A DNA stretch of 64,000 nt from Musa acuminata AAA Group (lineage: Eukaryota; Streptophyta; Magnoliopsida; Zingiberales; Musaceae). The position numbers and the translations under genes are program-made. Positions 22,349 to 33,841 of the stretch are shown here, one piece after another. The notes beneath the pieces are model-generated. The model was given only the letters and a program-made list of their open reading frames with translations, searched no databases and was not told where the DNA came from. Position 1 is the stretch's first letter. Every line of letters starts with the position of its first letter. The DNA lies in assembly GCF_036884655.1 (NCBI RefSeq), contig NC_088340.1, positions 32,637,001 through 32,701,000 on the forward strand, written 5' to 3'.

Positions 22349-23224
22349 CTTTACAACCCACTCACTCCTCTCTTAAATTGAAATCAACACTTAGAGCTAG
22401 AGGAGGAAAATTCTCACAAGATTACAATAGTGTTTTCCTTAATTTTTGTTCTTAGTTGATGTATTTACTGAGCAGGGATGAGTGGGGTTTTTATAGACTC
22501 CAAATGGATTTAAATTTAGAGCCAAAACGATCTCATCCTGGGTTTTTAGGATACTGACAGTACCACTACCAGTACTCTTTGACACTGAGCAATACCACCG
22601 CCCAATCTGATAGTACCACCGCCTAACACTAGGTGATACCATTGCCTAAAACAGTCTCGGAGACTATATCTTGGAAACTGAGCCATTGGCGATTCCACCG
22701 CTTGACCCAACTTTTGGATCATTGAATGGGCCTTCCACTTAGCCCAAAATAACTCTAATTCGGGCCCAGTTGGCCCTTAATTGAGTTAGTCTAATTACAT
22801 TCTAAGTCAACCCAATTATAATTAAAACTACTTCGATCTATACAATTATTATGAAGCATTAATCACATGTTGTCCGATATGTCATTGGTTCATCCAGCGC
22901 TTCATCCGACCATTCGGAATGTCATCCTCTCCTTTAGTATATTACTTAATCGGCATGTTATCTTCCCACAATATCCAATCTCCTTAGCACAATGTCCGAT
23001 CTTCTTGGCTAGATGTCTGAACTCATGGCCTTCTACCGACACATCGACTGATCCTTTGTCTCGACGTCTAATCTTTTGACATGTTCCACTTTAGCCTAAT
23101 ATTGATTCTTCCTACTTTAATCAAACTGTCTCTCTTTGATTGAAGGTAGTCCTGTATCACTCAAAATATAGATTAGATTACAAACTTATCAATTGATTTC
23201 ATCATTAAAATCTGAGATTTAACA
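22349..23224 (-). repeat. 5' LTR of the 5380-23224 element, outer part
   Basis: It continues from 11241 with CTTTACAACCCACTCACTCC and ends GAGATTTAACA. The target-site copy ACCGT follows at 23225-23229. Confidence 0.85.
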
Positions 23225-23229
23225 ACCGT

Positions 23230-23777
23230 CAGTACCTTGAAAATTCGGGATGAGACACTTTTTGACTCTATTTTTAAAGTCATTTGAGGCCTATAAATGT
23301 CTCGATCTTTCCTGCTTACAAAGCATGATATTAAGAATAAAAGTCTTGAGATTCTGAGTTGTAAAAGTCTTGAAAGTTATCAAGTGTCCGCCTCCTCTTT
23401 CTTAAGTTTTGTGATCATTCTAAGAAAGGTGTGAGACTTATAAAGGTTATCTCCTAAACCTGTAAAAGGAGAAAGAGTTGTAATAGGGTAGTTGGTCTTC
23501 ACCCATTGAAAGAAAATTGTTAATGGATGTCGGTGGCCCCGACATAAAAGGAATCGGGAGTGGACGTAGGTCACGACTACGAAACCACTATAAACTCAAT
23601 TTACATTTATATTCTACTTTTTATTGCTATTATTTTATGAGTTAATTACTTAGTTCACTTCAAATCAAGCATATTTTTTATATAATTTTTTTTTTATCGA
23701 ATGAAAGTTTTTTAAAATTGATATTTTTACGAAAGCATTAATTAACCCCCTCTGTTAGTAGCGAAACGGTACTAACA
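23230..23777 (+). repeat. 3' LTR of the oldest copia element, right part
   Basis: It resumes after ACCGT with CAGTACCTTGAAAATTCGGG and ends ACGGTACTAACA. It includes the usual 'cattaattaaccccctctgttag' tail of this LTR family. Confidence 0.8.
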
Positions 23778-26290
23778 ATCAACACTCTTAATAATTTATT
23801 CTCTTAACTTTCTACTAGAGAATGATATTGGAAAGACAATCAACACTCTTCAAAGTCTACTTGATTCATATGATCAACTCATTATTAACCTAACTAATAA
23901 CAAAACTAATTTAGTCTTTAATATAATTGCAACTGTAGTTCTAAAAGAGGACAATAGGCATAAAAATAAGGAAGATAGATCAGTAACATTGCAATAGGCT
24001 GAGACATTATCTACAACAAAAAAAAAAGATCAATAGAGCATGGCCCAAGTAGGAGCAATGGACATAGTATATCAAAGTTTTGAAGAAAGAAAAATATCAA
24101 GTGTTAAAATTATAACAATAGGAGGTGCATCAAGCAATGTTGGAAGAATAAGAAAAATATAGATAAAAAGATAGGAACTAAGCTAAAAGAGTCTTAGAGT
24201 TACACTTTCAAAAAAAACTAAGCGAATTATTCTAAAGTAAGACAATAATAATTTCCAAAGGAAAAAAAAAAAAAAAAAAAGGGAGCTTTTGGATGTTTGG
24301 CTAGTAGATTCAAAATCTTAGCATATGATCTCAACGAGAGAATGATTCTACCAATACCAACCGAGGATTTATTTCTCTAGATAATAATCATGTCTTAGAG
24401 ATTATCAATATTGGTACTATTAGGATAAAGATTTATGTTGATATGGTTCACACCGGGGTACGACATGCCAAAGGCCTAAAAAAATCTACTATCAATTAGA
24501 TATTTGGATAAACTTAGTTGTATGATCAATATTAAAAATGAAACTTGAAATATTGTAAAAAGAGCATTCAAAGTTAGAGAAGATTCCAACAAATCTGCTT
24601 TTGGGAGAAACATATAGGAGATACATGTATCATCATTCAACTCTAAAAAAAGAATATACTATGTTATGACATCGAGGACTGGGAGACATGCTAGATACTC
24701 TCTAATGGAATCGTTATTCTCGAACTCAAATCAGTAATTTTACCTTTTTGTGTTACAAGTAAGCAGCATAAATTAAAATGTGTCAGATTTACTATACATA
24801 CTTGGCTTGATTCATTTTAAAATTTGAGAGTCATTAGGAGCAAATCATTTTGTTTCATTTATTGATGATTATTATAGGAGATATTGAGTGTATTCAATCA
24901 AGAAGAAGGCTGATGTATTTTCAGATTTTTAGTTGTTTAAAGCAAGAATATAACTTAAATAAGGGAAAGGGATCAAGTGTTTATGGATAGATAATGGAGC
25001 ATAATATATGAGCAAGGGGTTTGATGTTTTCTCAGGAAAATTGAGAAGCAGCATATAGTGCCATAAAGTCCTCAATGGAATGTGTGGCAAAGGATGAGTA
25101 GAACTCTTTTGCATAAAACTAAAGCATTATTGGGTACTACAGGTGTGGCCAACTCAACAATAATTGAGTTGAAACACCTATCGAGTTGGTACATGTAATG
25201 TATAATGCTAAGAAAAGAACAAAGCATCCCAAGTCTAAAAAAAATATATTCTTAGGCTATACGGATAGAGTGAAAGGATATTATTTGTGGGACCCCACTA
25301 ACCATAAGGTAATCACCAGAGGTGTTATCTTTGTAGAACATCTATAAAATGATGCAAGTGACAGCACATGGATAAAAAGTTCAGAAACAATTATAGTTGA
25401 GGTGAAAGATATTCTTCTAAGATAACATAAGAACGAATAAGTACAAGTCCAAATTAAGACCCAAGAAATCTGACAATCAACTTGTAAAAGGGTACCATTG
25501 GCTTAACATAAGAAATATATTTGAGAAAATAATACAGCATATTATTTTCTAATAAAGGATGAAAAGTCATTAACTTTCCAAGAGACCATATAGTACATAT
25601 GCGTCTCAAGGAATGACAGTAATGCCGAAAAAAATTAAAGCTCTACACAAAAATATAATATAATATAATATAATATAAGAATTTATACCACTAATGTTAT
25701 AAATAGATAGGTTTATAAGATCGAGAGAGATAACAATAATTAAATGGAGCGATATCAAGCACAATTAATGATGAAAGGATATGAATTAACATATCTATCT
25801 TTTCAACTAATATAAATGTGAATAAGTGTATGATTCCCAAAAGCTCTTTGGAGTCAGAAACTTCTGACTTTAATGAAATTTTTTTTTTTTTTGACTTTTG
25901 ACTTTTGATAGTTCAAATAGTTTTGACTTTGTATACTACATTTGATTTACATCTAGAGCGGTTAGATATAAAAACTACATTTCTTTGTAATGAATTTGAA
26001 AAAAAAGATCTATAAACTCTAACAAGAGAGTTTTTCTGGACAAAAAAAAATAGTACTTAGTTTACATATTGAACAAATCTCTACATGGCTTAAAGCAAGC
26101 GTCAAGGTAATAGCTCAAAAAATTTGATTTTAGTTTTGGATACAATATATTCAGTACAAACTTGCTTATTATAAGATGTTTGATGATGATAATTTTATTA
26201 TCTTGCTAACGTACAATAATGATATGTTGGTGACAGGTCCCAACAAGAAAAATAAAAAAAAAGTCCTCATCACTTGAAACCATTAACCCC
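23778..26290 (+). pseudogene. Very decayed Ty1/copia gag-pol of a different lineage (Tnt1-like)
   Basis: Motifs survive in shifting frames: LWHRGLGDM (integrase zinc region, about 24665), a degraded FIDDYYRR-like integrase core (24860), YTDRVKGYYLWDPTNHKVITRGVIF (about 25258-25335, in two pieces), KGYELTYLSF and QLMMKGYE (RT start, about 25770), SLHIEQISTWLKASVK (RT, cf. [10 protein letters not shown], about 26060) and MFDDDNFIILLTYNNDMLVTGPNK (RT YVDDML-type site, about 26180). The YVDD motif has become YNND, so RT is dead. Many stops and frameshifts are present. No LTR was recognised on either side. Confidence 0.8.
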
Positions 26291-26824
26291 ATTAATTGAC
26301 AAAGCAGCTTGAATTTGTACATAATTATTGAGTTTAATGCTTGAAGTCTTAGGCTTACGCACATCTTTGACTCTCCTAAAACAAAAATTTGGAGAAGATA
26401 CTTTTCATTTGTGAATGACTTTTCTTCTCTTGGTATGAGAAGTCATACAAAGATGATTTGATACAATCGAGGGGGATTAATCTAATGACTAGTGGTCCAG
26501 AAGCTTTTATTGCACGCTTTACCAAAACACCTAACCTAATTGGTAGAGGAATGAGAGCTAATTGACAGCCTGATAGGTTGATACAAATGCCCATTTACAA
26601 TGAGGTGAGGAAACGATGAACACGGTACAATTTATTGGTAAATACTTGCAGAGGATTCATGACAAGCATTCAACATCGTGTTCCCTTTATGTAGCATCTT
26701 TTGGATCACAACCCAAACCTGTTATCCACTCAACCCAATTCTCCTATCAGAGTTCTATCATCCAGATTAAGTAATTTGTTGGGCATGTCAAGCCAACCAC
26801 AATTGTGGCTGAAATGTTTGAACA
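26291..26824. other. Spacer downstream of U2: no gene recognised
   Basis: It contains a 72-codon minus-strand frame (26376-26594) without recognisable domains. The AT content and loss of copia motifs suggest the tail of the decayed element, but I cannot confirm this. Confidence 0.4.
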
Positions 26825-26831
26825 TTTGACT
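26825..26831 (-). terminator. Plant U-snRNA 3' box
   Basis: The minus strand reads AGTCAAA, preceded by CA-rich sequence. This fits the plant Pol II snRNA 3'-end signal CA(N)3-10AGTNNAA and lies a few bases past the expected RNA end. Confidence 0.6.
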
Positions 26832-26836
26832 TGGTC

Positions 26837-27032
26837 AAGGTGTGCCAAGCCCGTGCAAGCAGTGCAACCCATGGGCAACACGTGAGGGTCCCAATGGCAA
26901 GCCAATACGATGAACCCTCCCTCACAAAAAATTAATTTAATATCATAATGGGTTGATGACCCACATATCAGATATTAAACTGATAAGAACAGATACTACA
27001 CTTGATCTTAGCCAAAAGATCGAGAAAAATAT
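26837..27032 (-). ncRNA. U2: U2 spliceosomal snRNA gene
   Basis: The minus strand carries the U2 core: TTTTGGCTAAGATCAAGTG (stem I and flank), the branch-point-pairing GTAGTA within GTGTAGTATCTGTTC, TTATCAGTTTAATATCTGA (stem II), a stem IIb hairpin, and an Sm site (AATTTTTTG). Stems III/IV follow, with TTGGCTTGCCATTGGGACCC and GGGTTGCACTGCTTGCACGG. Length is about 196 nt, the usual plant size. Compared with the known plant consensus, the first 15 nt carry about four pyrimidine/purine transitions (ATATTTTTCTCGATC), and IIb and loop bases also vary. With an intact promoter and 3' box it may be an expressed variant, but a young pseudogene is possible. U2 pairs with the intron branch point in the spliceosome. 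Confidence 0.88.
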
Positions 27033-27059
27033 GATTTTATCACTAGCAGCGCCCCTTCC

Positions 27060-27065
27060 TTTATA
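27060..27065 (-). promoter_or_regulatory. TATA box of the U2 snRNA gene
   Basis: The minus strand reads TATAAA, 28 bp upstream of the predicted RNA start (27032). Confidence 0.85.
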
Positions 27066-27098
27066 CCGCTCCCATCTCAACGGAGTCCCGTAACTAAC

Positions 27099-27109
27099 CG
27101 ATGTGGGAT
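27099..27109 (-). promoter_or_regulatory. Upstream sequence element (USE) of the U2 snRNA gene
   Basis: The minus strand reads ATCCCACATCG, a perfect match to the plant USE consensus RTCCCACATCG. The gap to TATA is 33 bp, the spacing known for Pol II snRNA genes; Pol III genes have about 23-24. Confidence 0.9.
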
Positions 27110-27118
27110 TATTTGGAT

Positions 27119-27719
27119 ACATCATTTTATGTTTCATAAGCATAATAGTAATAAGTATATATATTGATAATAATGATGTACATTTCATGTTTATATATTT
27201 TTATTTATTTAAAATCAATACCTAGAAATTAATATAATTACAATGAATGGTTAAACTAAACCCATGCTTAAATCTTACTGGTCAAACTTTTACTTCTCCA
27301 TTTAGCTTATATTCTCCTGTTCCTTGTGATGAAGCTACTTTTTAAACAACGACATGAAAGGATTGTTCTAAGAAAGGAAGTTGGTGATTGTATTAATACA
27401 ATTTGATTTGGATATATATATATATATATATAAAGATCATATGAAGTTTCCAATGTGCTATGTAAAGTAATAAGATAAAATAAAAAAAATAGATTGCAAG
27501 CGGTTGCAACCACACAAATGAGGTGCATGGTTGCAACCTCCGCTAGTGCTTATATAAGGCATCAAGACGCAGAAGGATTCATCCATCCTGAGTGCAAAGC
27601 GGAATCGTGAGAAAGAAAAAAAAAAGAAGAAAAGAGATAAGTGAAAGAAAGAAAATTATTCTTTTCCTTTTAAGTTTATACTTACATTCTTTTATAATGA
27701 ATATCATGTAGTTTATTCA
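27119..27719. other. AT-rich intergenic DNA
   Basis: It contains a short (TA)n run at 27413-27432 and a purine-rich stretch at 27610-27650. I see no gene. A TATATAAGG-like sequence near 27552 could be an LTR promoter, but nothing downstream supports it. Confidence 0.4.
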
Positions 27720-28260
27720 TGGATATCAAAAATGTTATATATGAATATTTTATTTTTTGATATCAGATTTATATGTTTGTAAGTTTCAGATCTAACATAG
27801 TTAGTCATTAAGAGTAACAATCAACCTTATGAGGGCAATTGAGTGCTAATAGATGATCATCCGCTCTCGGTGTCAAATATCTTATGTATTATTGATCAAG
27901 CAAATTCCTGACCAGTTATTCAGATTGAGAGAGAAAGAATTCTCCGAGAGAATCCGATTAGAACGAGACTCAAGTAGATTCTGAATAGGTCTAGTAGCAC
28001 CATATTCGGTATACGGTCTCTAGGATATTAGATAGATAAAAAATTATAAATACACATATATTGAGGATAGATAAGTATAATAGATTGGATTCTCCTATAT
28101 CGTTTAAGGATTATATTGTAATGTCCTAGTACATTCATGGTCGATAAGTCAAGTGAATTATTATGGAGATAATAATTCATTAATTCAGAAGAAATTCTAA
28201 CAGTAATGCCTTATAGAAATCCACTAATCCAAAATATTTTAGTTCTTGAATGGACATGAT
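27720..28260 (+). repeat. Dispersed repeat, copia-LTR-like, inverted relative to 48392-49145
   Basis: CAGATCTAACATAGTTAGTC, ATTAAGAGTAACAATCAACC and CAAATTCCTGACCAGT match the reverse complement of 48510-48640 in the same order. The second copy ends in a recognisable LTR edge, so this is probably the 3' part of an old LTR of that family. It is clearly older and more diverged. Confidence 0.55.
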
Positions 28261-28849
28261 CCATAGGGTTAAGTTGATAGGGACCTCTATAAATAGGAGG
28301 AAACTAAAAGAGGCATAAACTAGACTCCTTTTGTCTGCCACCTTCTATACTTCTCCCTCCCTCTCCTCCTCAACTGATAGTCCCAATTTAGATATGTTGA
28401 TAGTAAGAAGAGATAAACCCTTCTTGATCATGTGGTACGCATGGAGAGGAAAATCGTATAGCGATTTGAGGAGTATCTCACCACATCTACTATATGAATC
28501 ACTGCTAGAGAGGAAGACAACTAACCTCCTTTATCATCTCCTACAGATCTGTAAGTTTTTAGGGATATACGATCTCCCTAGGTACCATATATTTTATATA
28601 TATATAGTTTTCGATTTTGTGGGTTTTTGCACATCAATTTTTGTACGATGATGAGAAATATTTTTTTTTGATAAATCTAAGATTTTTGTTTTCTATTTTT
28701 CTACTATGGATGTGATGTCACCCCGGGTTTCCCAATAATTAGCAAAACTTAATTTTCATTCTTTTTTTCTCGATAAAATTTACTTTATTACCTTGATTGT
28801 TAGTATTATAATAATATTTAAATGAGTAGTATCCATACCTTTTCAAACA
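28261..28849. other. Intergenic DNA, no gene recognised
   Basis: A TATA-like CTATAAATAGG at 28287-28297 is followed by a 106-codon frame (28331-28651) with no known domain. It may belong to the adjacent LTR-like repeat. There is a short (TA)n at 28597-28608. Confidence 0.35.
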
Positions 28850-29590
28850 TAGCATTGTATTTTGGACATTTTAAAATTTTCGTCATGTCTATGGCCTCAA
28901 TAAGTCCTTGACCATAACCTCGATCTCTTTGGTTAGAATTTTTCTATCATTTTCATTGTTTTGAGATTCTCTTTGGTTAGAATTTTTTCTATCACCTTCA
29001 TTGTTATGAGATTCTTGATTGATTTGATTTCTACCACCTCTTTCTCTTTATGTATGATCTCTTCTTTTTTTAGATTTTGATTTACCTTTGTTTTTATGAG
29101 TAAGTTTGGTTTGTAGTGCTTACTTTATAGTATTTTTTCTATTATTTCATCTCTTTTGATGAATAATAAAATTAATTTTTTGAAATAAATCAAAAATAGA
29201 TTTAGAAGTACGTTGCTATAATTTTTTAAACTTAGCTCGTAAAACCTATAGATGAAGCTTTTTTACCTTATCTATACCACCAAATATTTTTTGAAGTATT
29301 TTCAAGCCTCTTTGGAAGTATTTGCTGGAGCAATAATCTATCATAAACCTTAATAGATTGTGAATAAAGTTTTTTTCTTATTTTTTTTTTTTTATCTTTG
29401 AGTTATTTTCTTGTTTCTACGTTCAGTACTCTTGGTTCAACAAATCCATCTTTTAGAAACTCTCATATATCTTAAGAGCTTAGAAAAATTTTTATTTGGA
29501 TACATCATATATTATAATTTTTTTTTATCAATCTAGGGATTTAGAGTTGGATGGTGCTTAGAGAAAAGAACATAACTTAATTTGAGCTCA
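28850..29590 (-). pseudogene. Decayed copia gag-like remnant
   Basis: On the minus strand a frame reads NQRDRGYGQGLIEA, then ILKCPKYNAMFEKVW. This resembles the Arg/Gly-rich stretch and zinc knuckle (C-X2-C-X4-H-X4-C, here destroyed) of copia Gag. Upstream are Lys/Glu/Asn-rich low-complexity codons and a near-PBS (GAGCTCAAATATCAAA at about 29583). A 48-bp direct duplication lies at about 28927-29015. Confidence 0.35.
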
Positions 29591-31580
29591 AATATCAAAT
29601 ATTAAAAAATAGATAAAAAGAAAGATCTATCGCATAAAGGAAAGTAGGACAAAGCTAAATCTTCTATCTTTTACTCAAAATTTCTTATAATTTTAAAGAC
29701 TCTATATTTTATGACCCGGATTTATATAGTTTCTAAACATAAGATTGTATTTAAAATGAATAATTTTTTTTTGAGAAACTCTTTCCAGAATCAATAATTA
29801 ATTTAGTTTATACTTACATTTAATCTATTTTTGATATAATGATCGATGCAATCAAACTATTTATGATACATTAATAAGTTTAATTCCAACAGCAATCTCT
29901 TTTTTTTTTTTTTTAGTTTCTCTTTTCTATTTTATCTATACAAAAGAGAATATCATATTTTTCTTTATATTAAAGAGAAGTCTATATTCTCATCTTTTTA
30001 TAGTGAATACTTTCGACCTTACTTACCCATTCATGTTTTCCTCAATCGAGGGTATTACCATATTATATCTTGGTGTTATTATTTCAGTTGATTTTAATCT
30101 TCCATTTAATTGTTTTAGCTCTAGCTTGACACTGCTTGCCTGCATCTGTTTTTGGTATCTGTTCGAAGTCAGTAACAAAACAAAAATTAAAGATGTAGAT
30201 AAACAGTACCCTCAATACCTCAATTATTATGATTTAATGAATCTTTTATAATGGGTCCAGTCAAATTAGTCGAATTGTCATATATTTGGGATAAACATCT
30301 TCCCACATTGTGAATATTGTATATGAACTACCATGTCTAATCCTTAACAATTTATATTCGAAGTTGTTTTAAGTCTTGAGCTATTATAAAATACCTCACT
30401 GATGTAAACATTTTAATATAAACTAAGAGTAATTAGAGTTGCGCTCAATTTCCTTATTATACACATATGCTAATTAGCTAAGTTTTTATGTCCCCTAATT
30501 TCTGCTCTTTTTTATTGCCAAACACTAATGTTGGATTAGGATAGTCGAGAAGTGCAAGAACCCTATTTAATTCATGGAAAAATTACATCAATCTATCATT
30601 TCATGTGTGGGCACAACTCTATGCAACTATACTATATGCAATTGACAACTCAAAGAGGAATTATTAATTTGATGTAATGATAATTTTTAAATATCGTGCC
30701 TTATATTGAATAATTTTTTTAATAATTGATCGAAAGAATATCAATAAAATAAAAAATATTTTATAGAATATCATTCTCCGAGGCTCATCTAACATGATGG
30801 GTATTGGATTTTGCTTGATTGACCTAAATTAAATTATCTAATATGATTTATTTATAGTCGAGTCAATCTATTCTTGATAATCAAAACAACAAGATGTGAT
30901 ATCTCAACTTAAGTCAAATTATAACATTCCTTTGCATTATTATTTCTATAGAAAAAAAAGAGATTATTTCATTAAGGTGAGTCAAATTAATTTATATAAT
31001 AAAAAAATAATCACGTAAGTAGATGTGGAATAAAGAAACGATCATCAATTATAATCCAAAAATTTATAGATTTTATAAACAATGTAGCGAATGAATGAAG
31101 ATTTGATGGTTCCTATTAGATTCACTCATCAAAAATTGAGAGATCAAAATTTCATCGAAATAGAACGAAAAAAAGTGACATGATCTACAGACTTTCTGAA
31201 ACAAATAATGAATGGTTCTGGGAAGACTTTTATGAAATGTTTTAGCCTATTTCTCCGTCCAATTTATTCTTGAAATAGACAACCAAACAACTCTCCATCA
31301 AAACTAAAAGTAAGGAGAAATTGGTGCACATTTGTGGCCTTCCATCATTGTCACGAGGCACATCAGACACCTCCACCAAGTGCTGATATAAAACATCAGC
31401 CAAGATAAGCCCTAAAACCTCGAAAGAGACCAATGCCTTGTCCTTTTCTTACCACATGCTCACGCAAAATGTTATCCTCAATAAAGTAAGTACAATATTG
31501 ATACTGAAAAAAAATAGATTTTTATGTATTAAGCCCTAAACATTTTTATTTTAATGTAAATTTCTTAATTTTGTGAATTA
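29591..31580. other. AT-rich intergenic DNA, no gene recognised
   Basis: Homopolymer T runs (29888-29906) and frames of at most 82 codons (30003-30251 plus, 31242-31433 minus) are present. None has a recognisable domain or start context. This is the upstream region of the DnaJ gene. Confidence 0.4.
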
Positions 31581-31589
31581 TATAAAAGT

Positions 31590-31616
31590 CTCTCTCTCCT
31601 CTCTCTCTCTCTCTCA
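31590..31616. repeat. (CT)n microsatellite
   Basis: A run of CTCTCTCTCC units lies about 250 bp upstream of the DnaJ start codon. A GA-rich tract (31830-31869) follows in the presumed 5' leader. Confidence 0.85.
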
Positions 31617-31869
31617 AATTAAACTAAATTTTGTAATACATTGTACGTATATTTTACTAATAATATTTAGTTAGTAGTAAACGTATGTTAAGGTCTATTT
31701 TATCCTTAAAACAATTGTTGATGTATCACTCTTGGAAGATTGGGACGACTTATATCAAGAAGTCGTGTGCAAACAACAAAGACCTCGTATTTGCAAATGC
31801 ACCCCTCAATAGTAACATCAATGCATTAGGCAGAGAGGGAGAGGGGAGAGGGGAGAGGGAGAGGGAGAG

Positions 31870-33348
31870 ATGATTCTTGGAGTCGTCCCCGGGAATAGCA
31901 CCGCCGCGCTCCGGCCAAGCCCCACCCAACCACGGCCCCGGCCCTCCTTGACCGATGCGAGTGGCGGGAGGGTCTTCCGGTTGGCCCAGTGGCCGGGAGG
32001 CGGCGGAGGGTGGACGCGGCTCCCGTCGTCGGCCTTCCGTGCACGCGCAGCCGTCGGGGAAGGGGCCAAGGCCAGGGGCAGCTTCTACGAGTTGCTCGGG
32101 ATTCCTGAGAGCGGCAGCTTCGACGACATCAAGAGGGCGTACAAGCAGATGGCCCTCAAGTACCACCCGGACGTGTCGCCTCCCGATCTGGCGGAGGAGT
32201 ACACCCGGCGGTTCATCGAGGTGCAGGAGGCCTACGAGACGCTGTCGGATCCCCGACTGCGGGCGCTTTATGATCGGGATTTGACGCGGGGATTGCATCT
32301 CGCTTTCTCCGCCAGGCGGCGGGTCGATGAGGTCGGTAATCTTGAGATAGGATTTGGGTTGTTCACAGCTATTTTGTTTCATGCTTTTCTCGATCATTCA
32401 CAATTAAAGCTCATTTTTCTTGTTTTCGTACTAGTTTGCCCTGAGAAAATAATAAGTTGGAAATCATATATATGTTCCTGTTTTCTGGAAGGCTGTAACA
32501 TTTATTGCTTGATAAGCTGCTGCTAAGTTCGGTATGCCGATGGGTGGAAAGGGGATTTCTCAATCACATTTTTCAAAGAAAATGTGTTCCTCTTTCATTA
32601 TCGAGACTAGATTATGAATGTCCGGACTTCAGGTTACTCTTAACTATTTATTTCCTAGATGAGTCAGTTATGTTGATTCCTGTAACAGAAAATGAAAATT
32701 TTACTTCAAATCACACACAGGAACATGAAACCATATAATATATTTTTGGTTACTATTTTTTCAAATTTTGTAGCTGTTGACACAGATATTAGGTTCTTCT
32801 AATCCTCTCTCCAGAATAAAATTGGTACTGCTTCTATTTACTTATTCAGAGTCTGAGCATTGTGAAGTTGGTTTTTCACATGTTGATCCTTCCTGATAGG
32901 AATTCAACTCTCTGATAATTTCGTCATAATGAACATTATGAACTCTTTCGGTAATCTTCTAAATGTTGATTATGTGGTTGGCATGCTGGATCTATGCCAA
33001 TCATGTAGGGATGCCTGTAATTCTCCATATTGTATATGCATCCATGAGTTAATATATGTATTATGCCATATGCATAGATGCAAGGAGTTGGAGTCAGGCT
33101 TCTCTTTTTGTTCTGTTTCAAGTATTATTTTAATTTTAAGTATTTATTTGACTTGAATCATGTTTCTGCTCCTCAAATCTGTCTTCTGTTTATAGTTCAG
33201 CTATTATTAACATGCGATTGTTTCTGACTTACCACTACAAACACAATTTGCCCTAGTTAACAAAAAAGACTCATTAAAGCTATTTTTCTTTCAAATTTTG
33301 CATGCTTCCCCTATATTCAATAGTTTACTTTCTTAATAGTATCTGACT

Positions 33349-33428
<80 letters not shown>

Positions 33429-33841
33429 TATATATAGAAAAACTGGTTTTCTATTATGCTTGTTGTATTTGTTTTTCTTTACTTTGGAAGATCTGTTTGT
33501 AACAAGGTTCTTCAGAATTTACTTTAATGTTCTTGATACCATTTTCACTGATGTTAAACCTGACTGGTACATCTTATCTTGTCTCTTTTATTTTTTTAAT
33601 TTTTTCTACAACATTCCTTTTGTTCCTCTCCTTTAGTTCTTTGTTAGATCTTTTCATATATGTGCTATATGTTAAATCATAGTCATTTTATCAGGAACTG
33701 GAAGAAAGATCTGGTTGGAGAAGCCGTTGGCAAGATCAACTTGCAGGGTTGAAAAAGAGGAGCATGAATAAGAAATCAGAAGGCAATCTGTCTTGGGGGG
33801 ATCGAGTGCGGAAACAAAGGACTGAATTATCAACTGAATAG
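31870..33841 (+). CDS. DJC26: Chloroplast J-domain co-chaperone, J20/DJC26-like; exons 31870-32331 and 33695-33841
   Basis: The spliced product is 202 aa. Residues 1 to about 60 are Ser/Pro/Arg-rich and nearly free of acidic residues, like a plastid transit peptide. The J domain is at 71-136 (SFYELLGI... YKQMALKYHPDVSPPD... EVQEAYETLSDPRLRALYDRDL), with the HPD motif at 99-101 needed to stimulate Hsp70 ATPase. Exon 2 encodes the family tail (ELEERSGWRSRWQDQLAGL, then SWGDRVRKQR). Order and length match Arabidopsis J20, which hands misfolded DXS to plastid Hsp70; that role here is by homology. The intron is 32332-33694. The donor GTCGGT is non-ideal, chosen because a shift to the nearby GTAATC breaks the conserved frame; the acceptor is TTTATCAG. 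The start is the first ATG after a GA-rich leader. Exon 1 is very GC-rich, as in many monocot genes. Confidence 0.93.
33351..33426. repeat. (TA)n microsatellite in the DnaJ intron
   Basis: About 38 uninterrupted TA units end in TAGATATATATAG. It lies roughly 270 bp upstream of the splice acceptor and is likely length-polymorphic. Confidence 0.95.

Larger units (their letters stand above)
5380..23224 (-). mobile_element. Minus-strand copia (SIRE-type) element, hollowed out and carrying nested insertions
   Basis: The plus strand begins TGTTAGGATAG and ends GAGATTTAACA. Flanking 5-bp direct repeats ACCGT (5375-5379 and 23225-23229) prove insertion into the LTR at 4672-5379/23230-23777. In minus-strand order: 5' LTR (23224-22349 then 11241-10890), PBS (10876-10887), decayed gag (about 10839-9890), small integrase remnants (about 9700-9300), 3' region (7434-6586) and 3' LTR (6585-5380). 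Two solo LTRs and one full element lie inside it. Its LTRs are about 1.2 kb. Confidence 0.85.

Noticed and set aside
30003..30251. 82-codon hydrophobic frame
   Set aside because: No recognisable family, promoter or conserved motif; a frame of this length is expected by chance in 64 kb.
31750..32397. 215-codon minus-strand frame opposite the DnaJ exon
   Set aside because: Shadow of the GC-rich exon 1. The plus-strand J domain explains the sequence.
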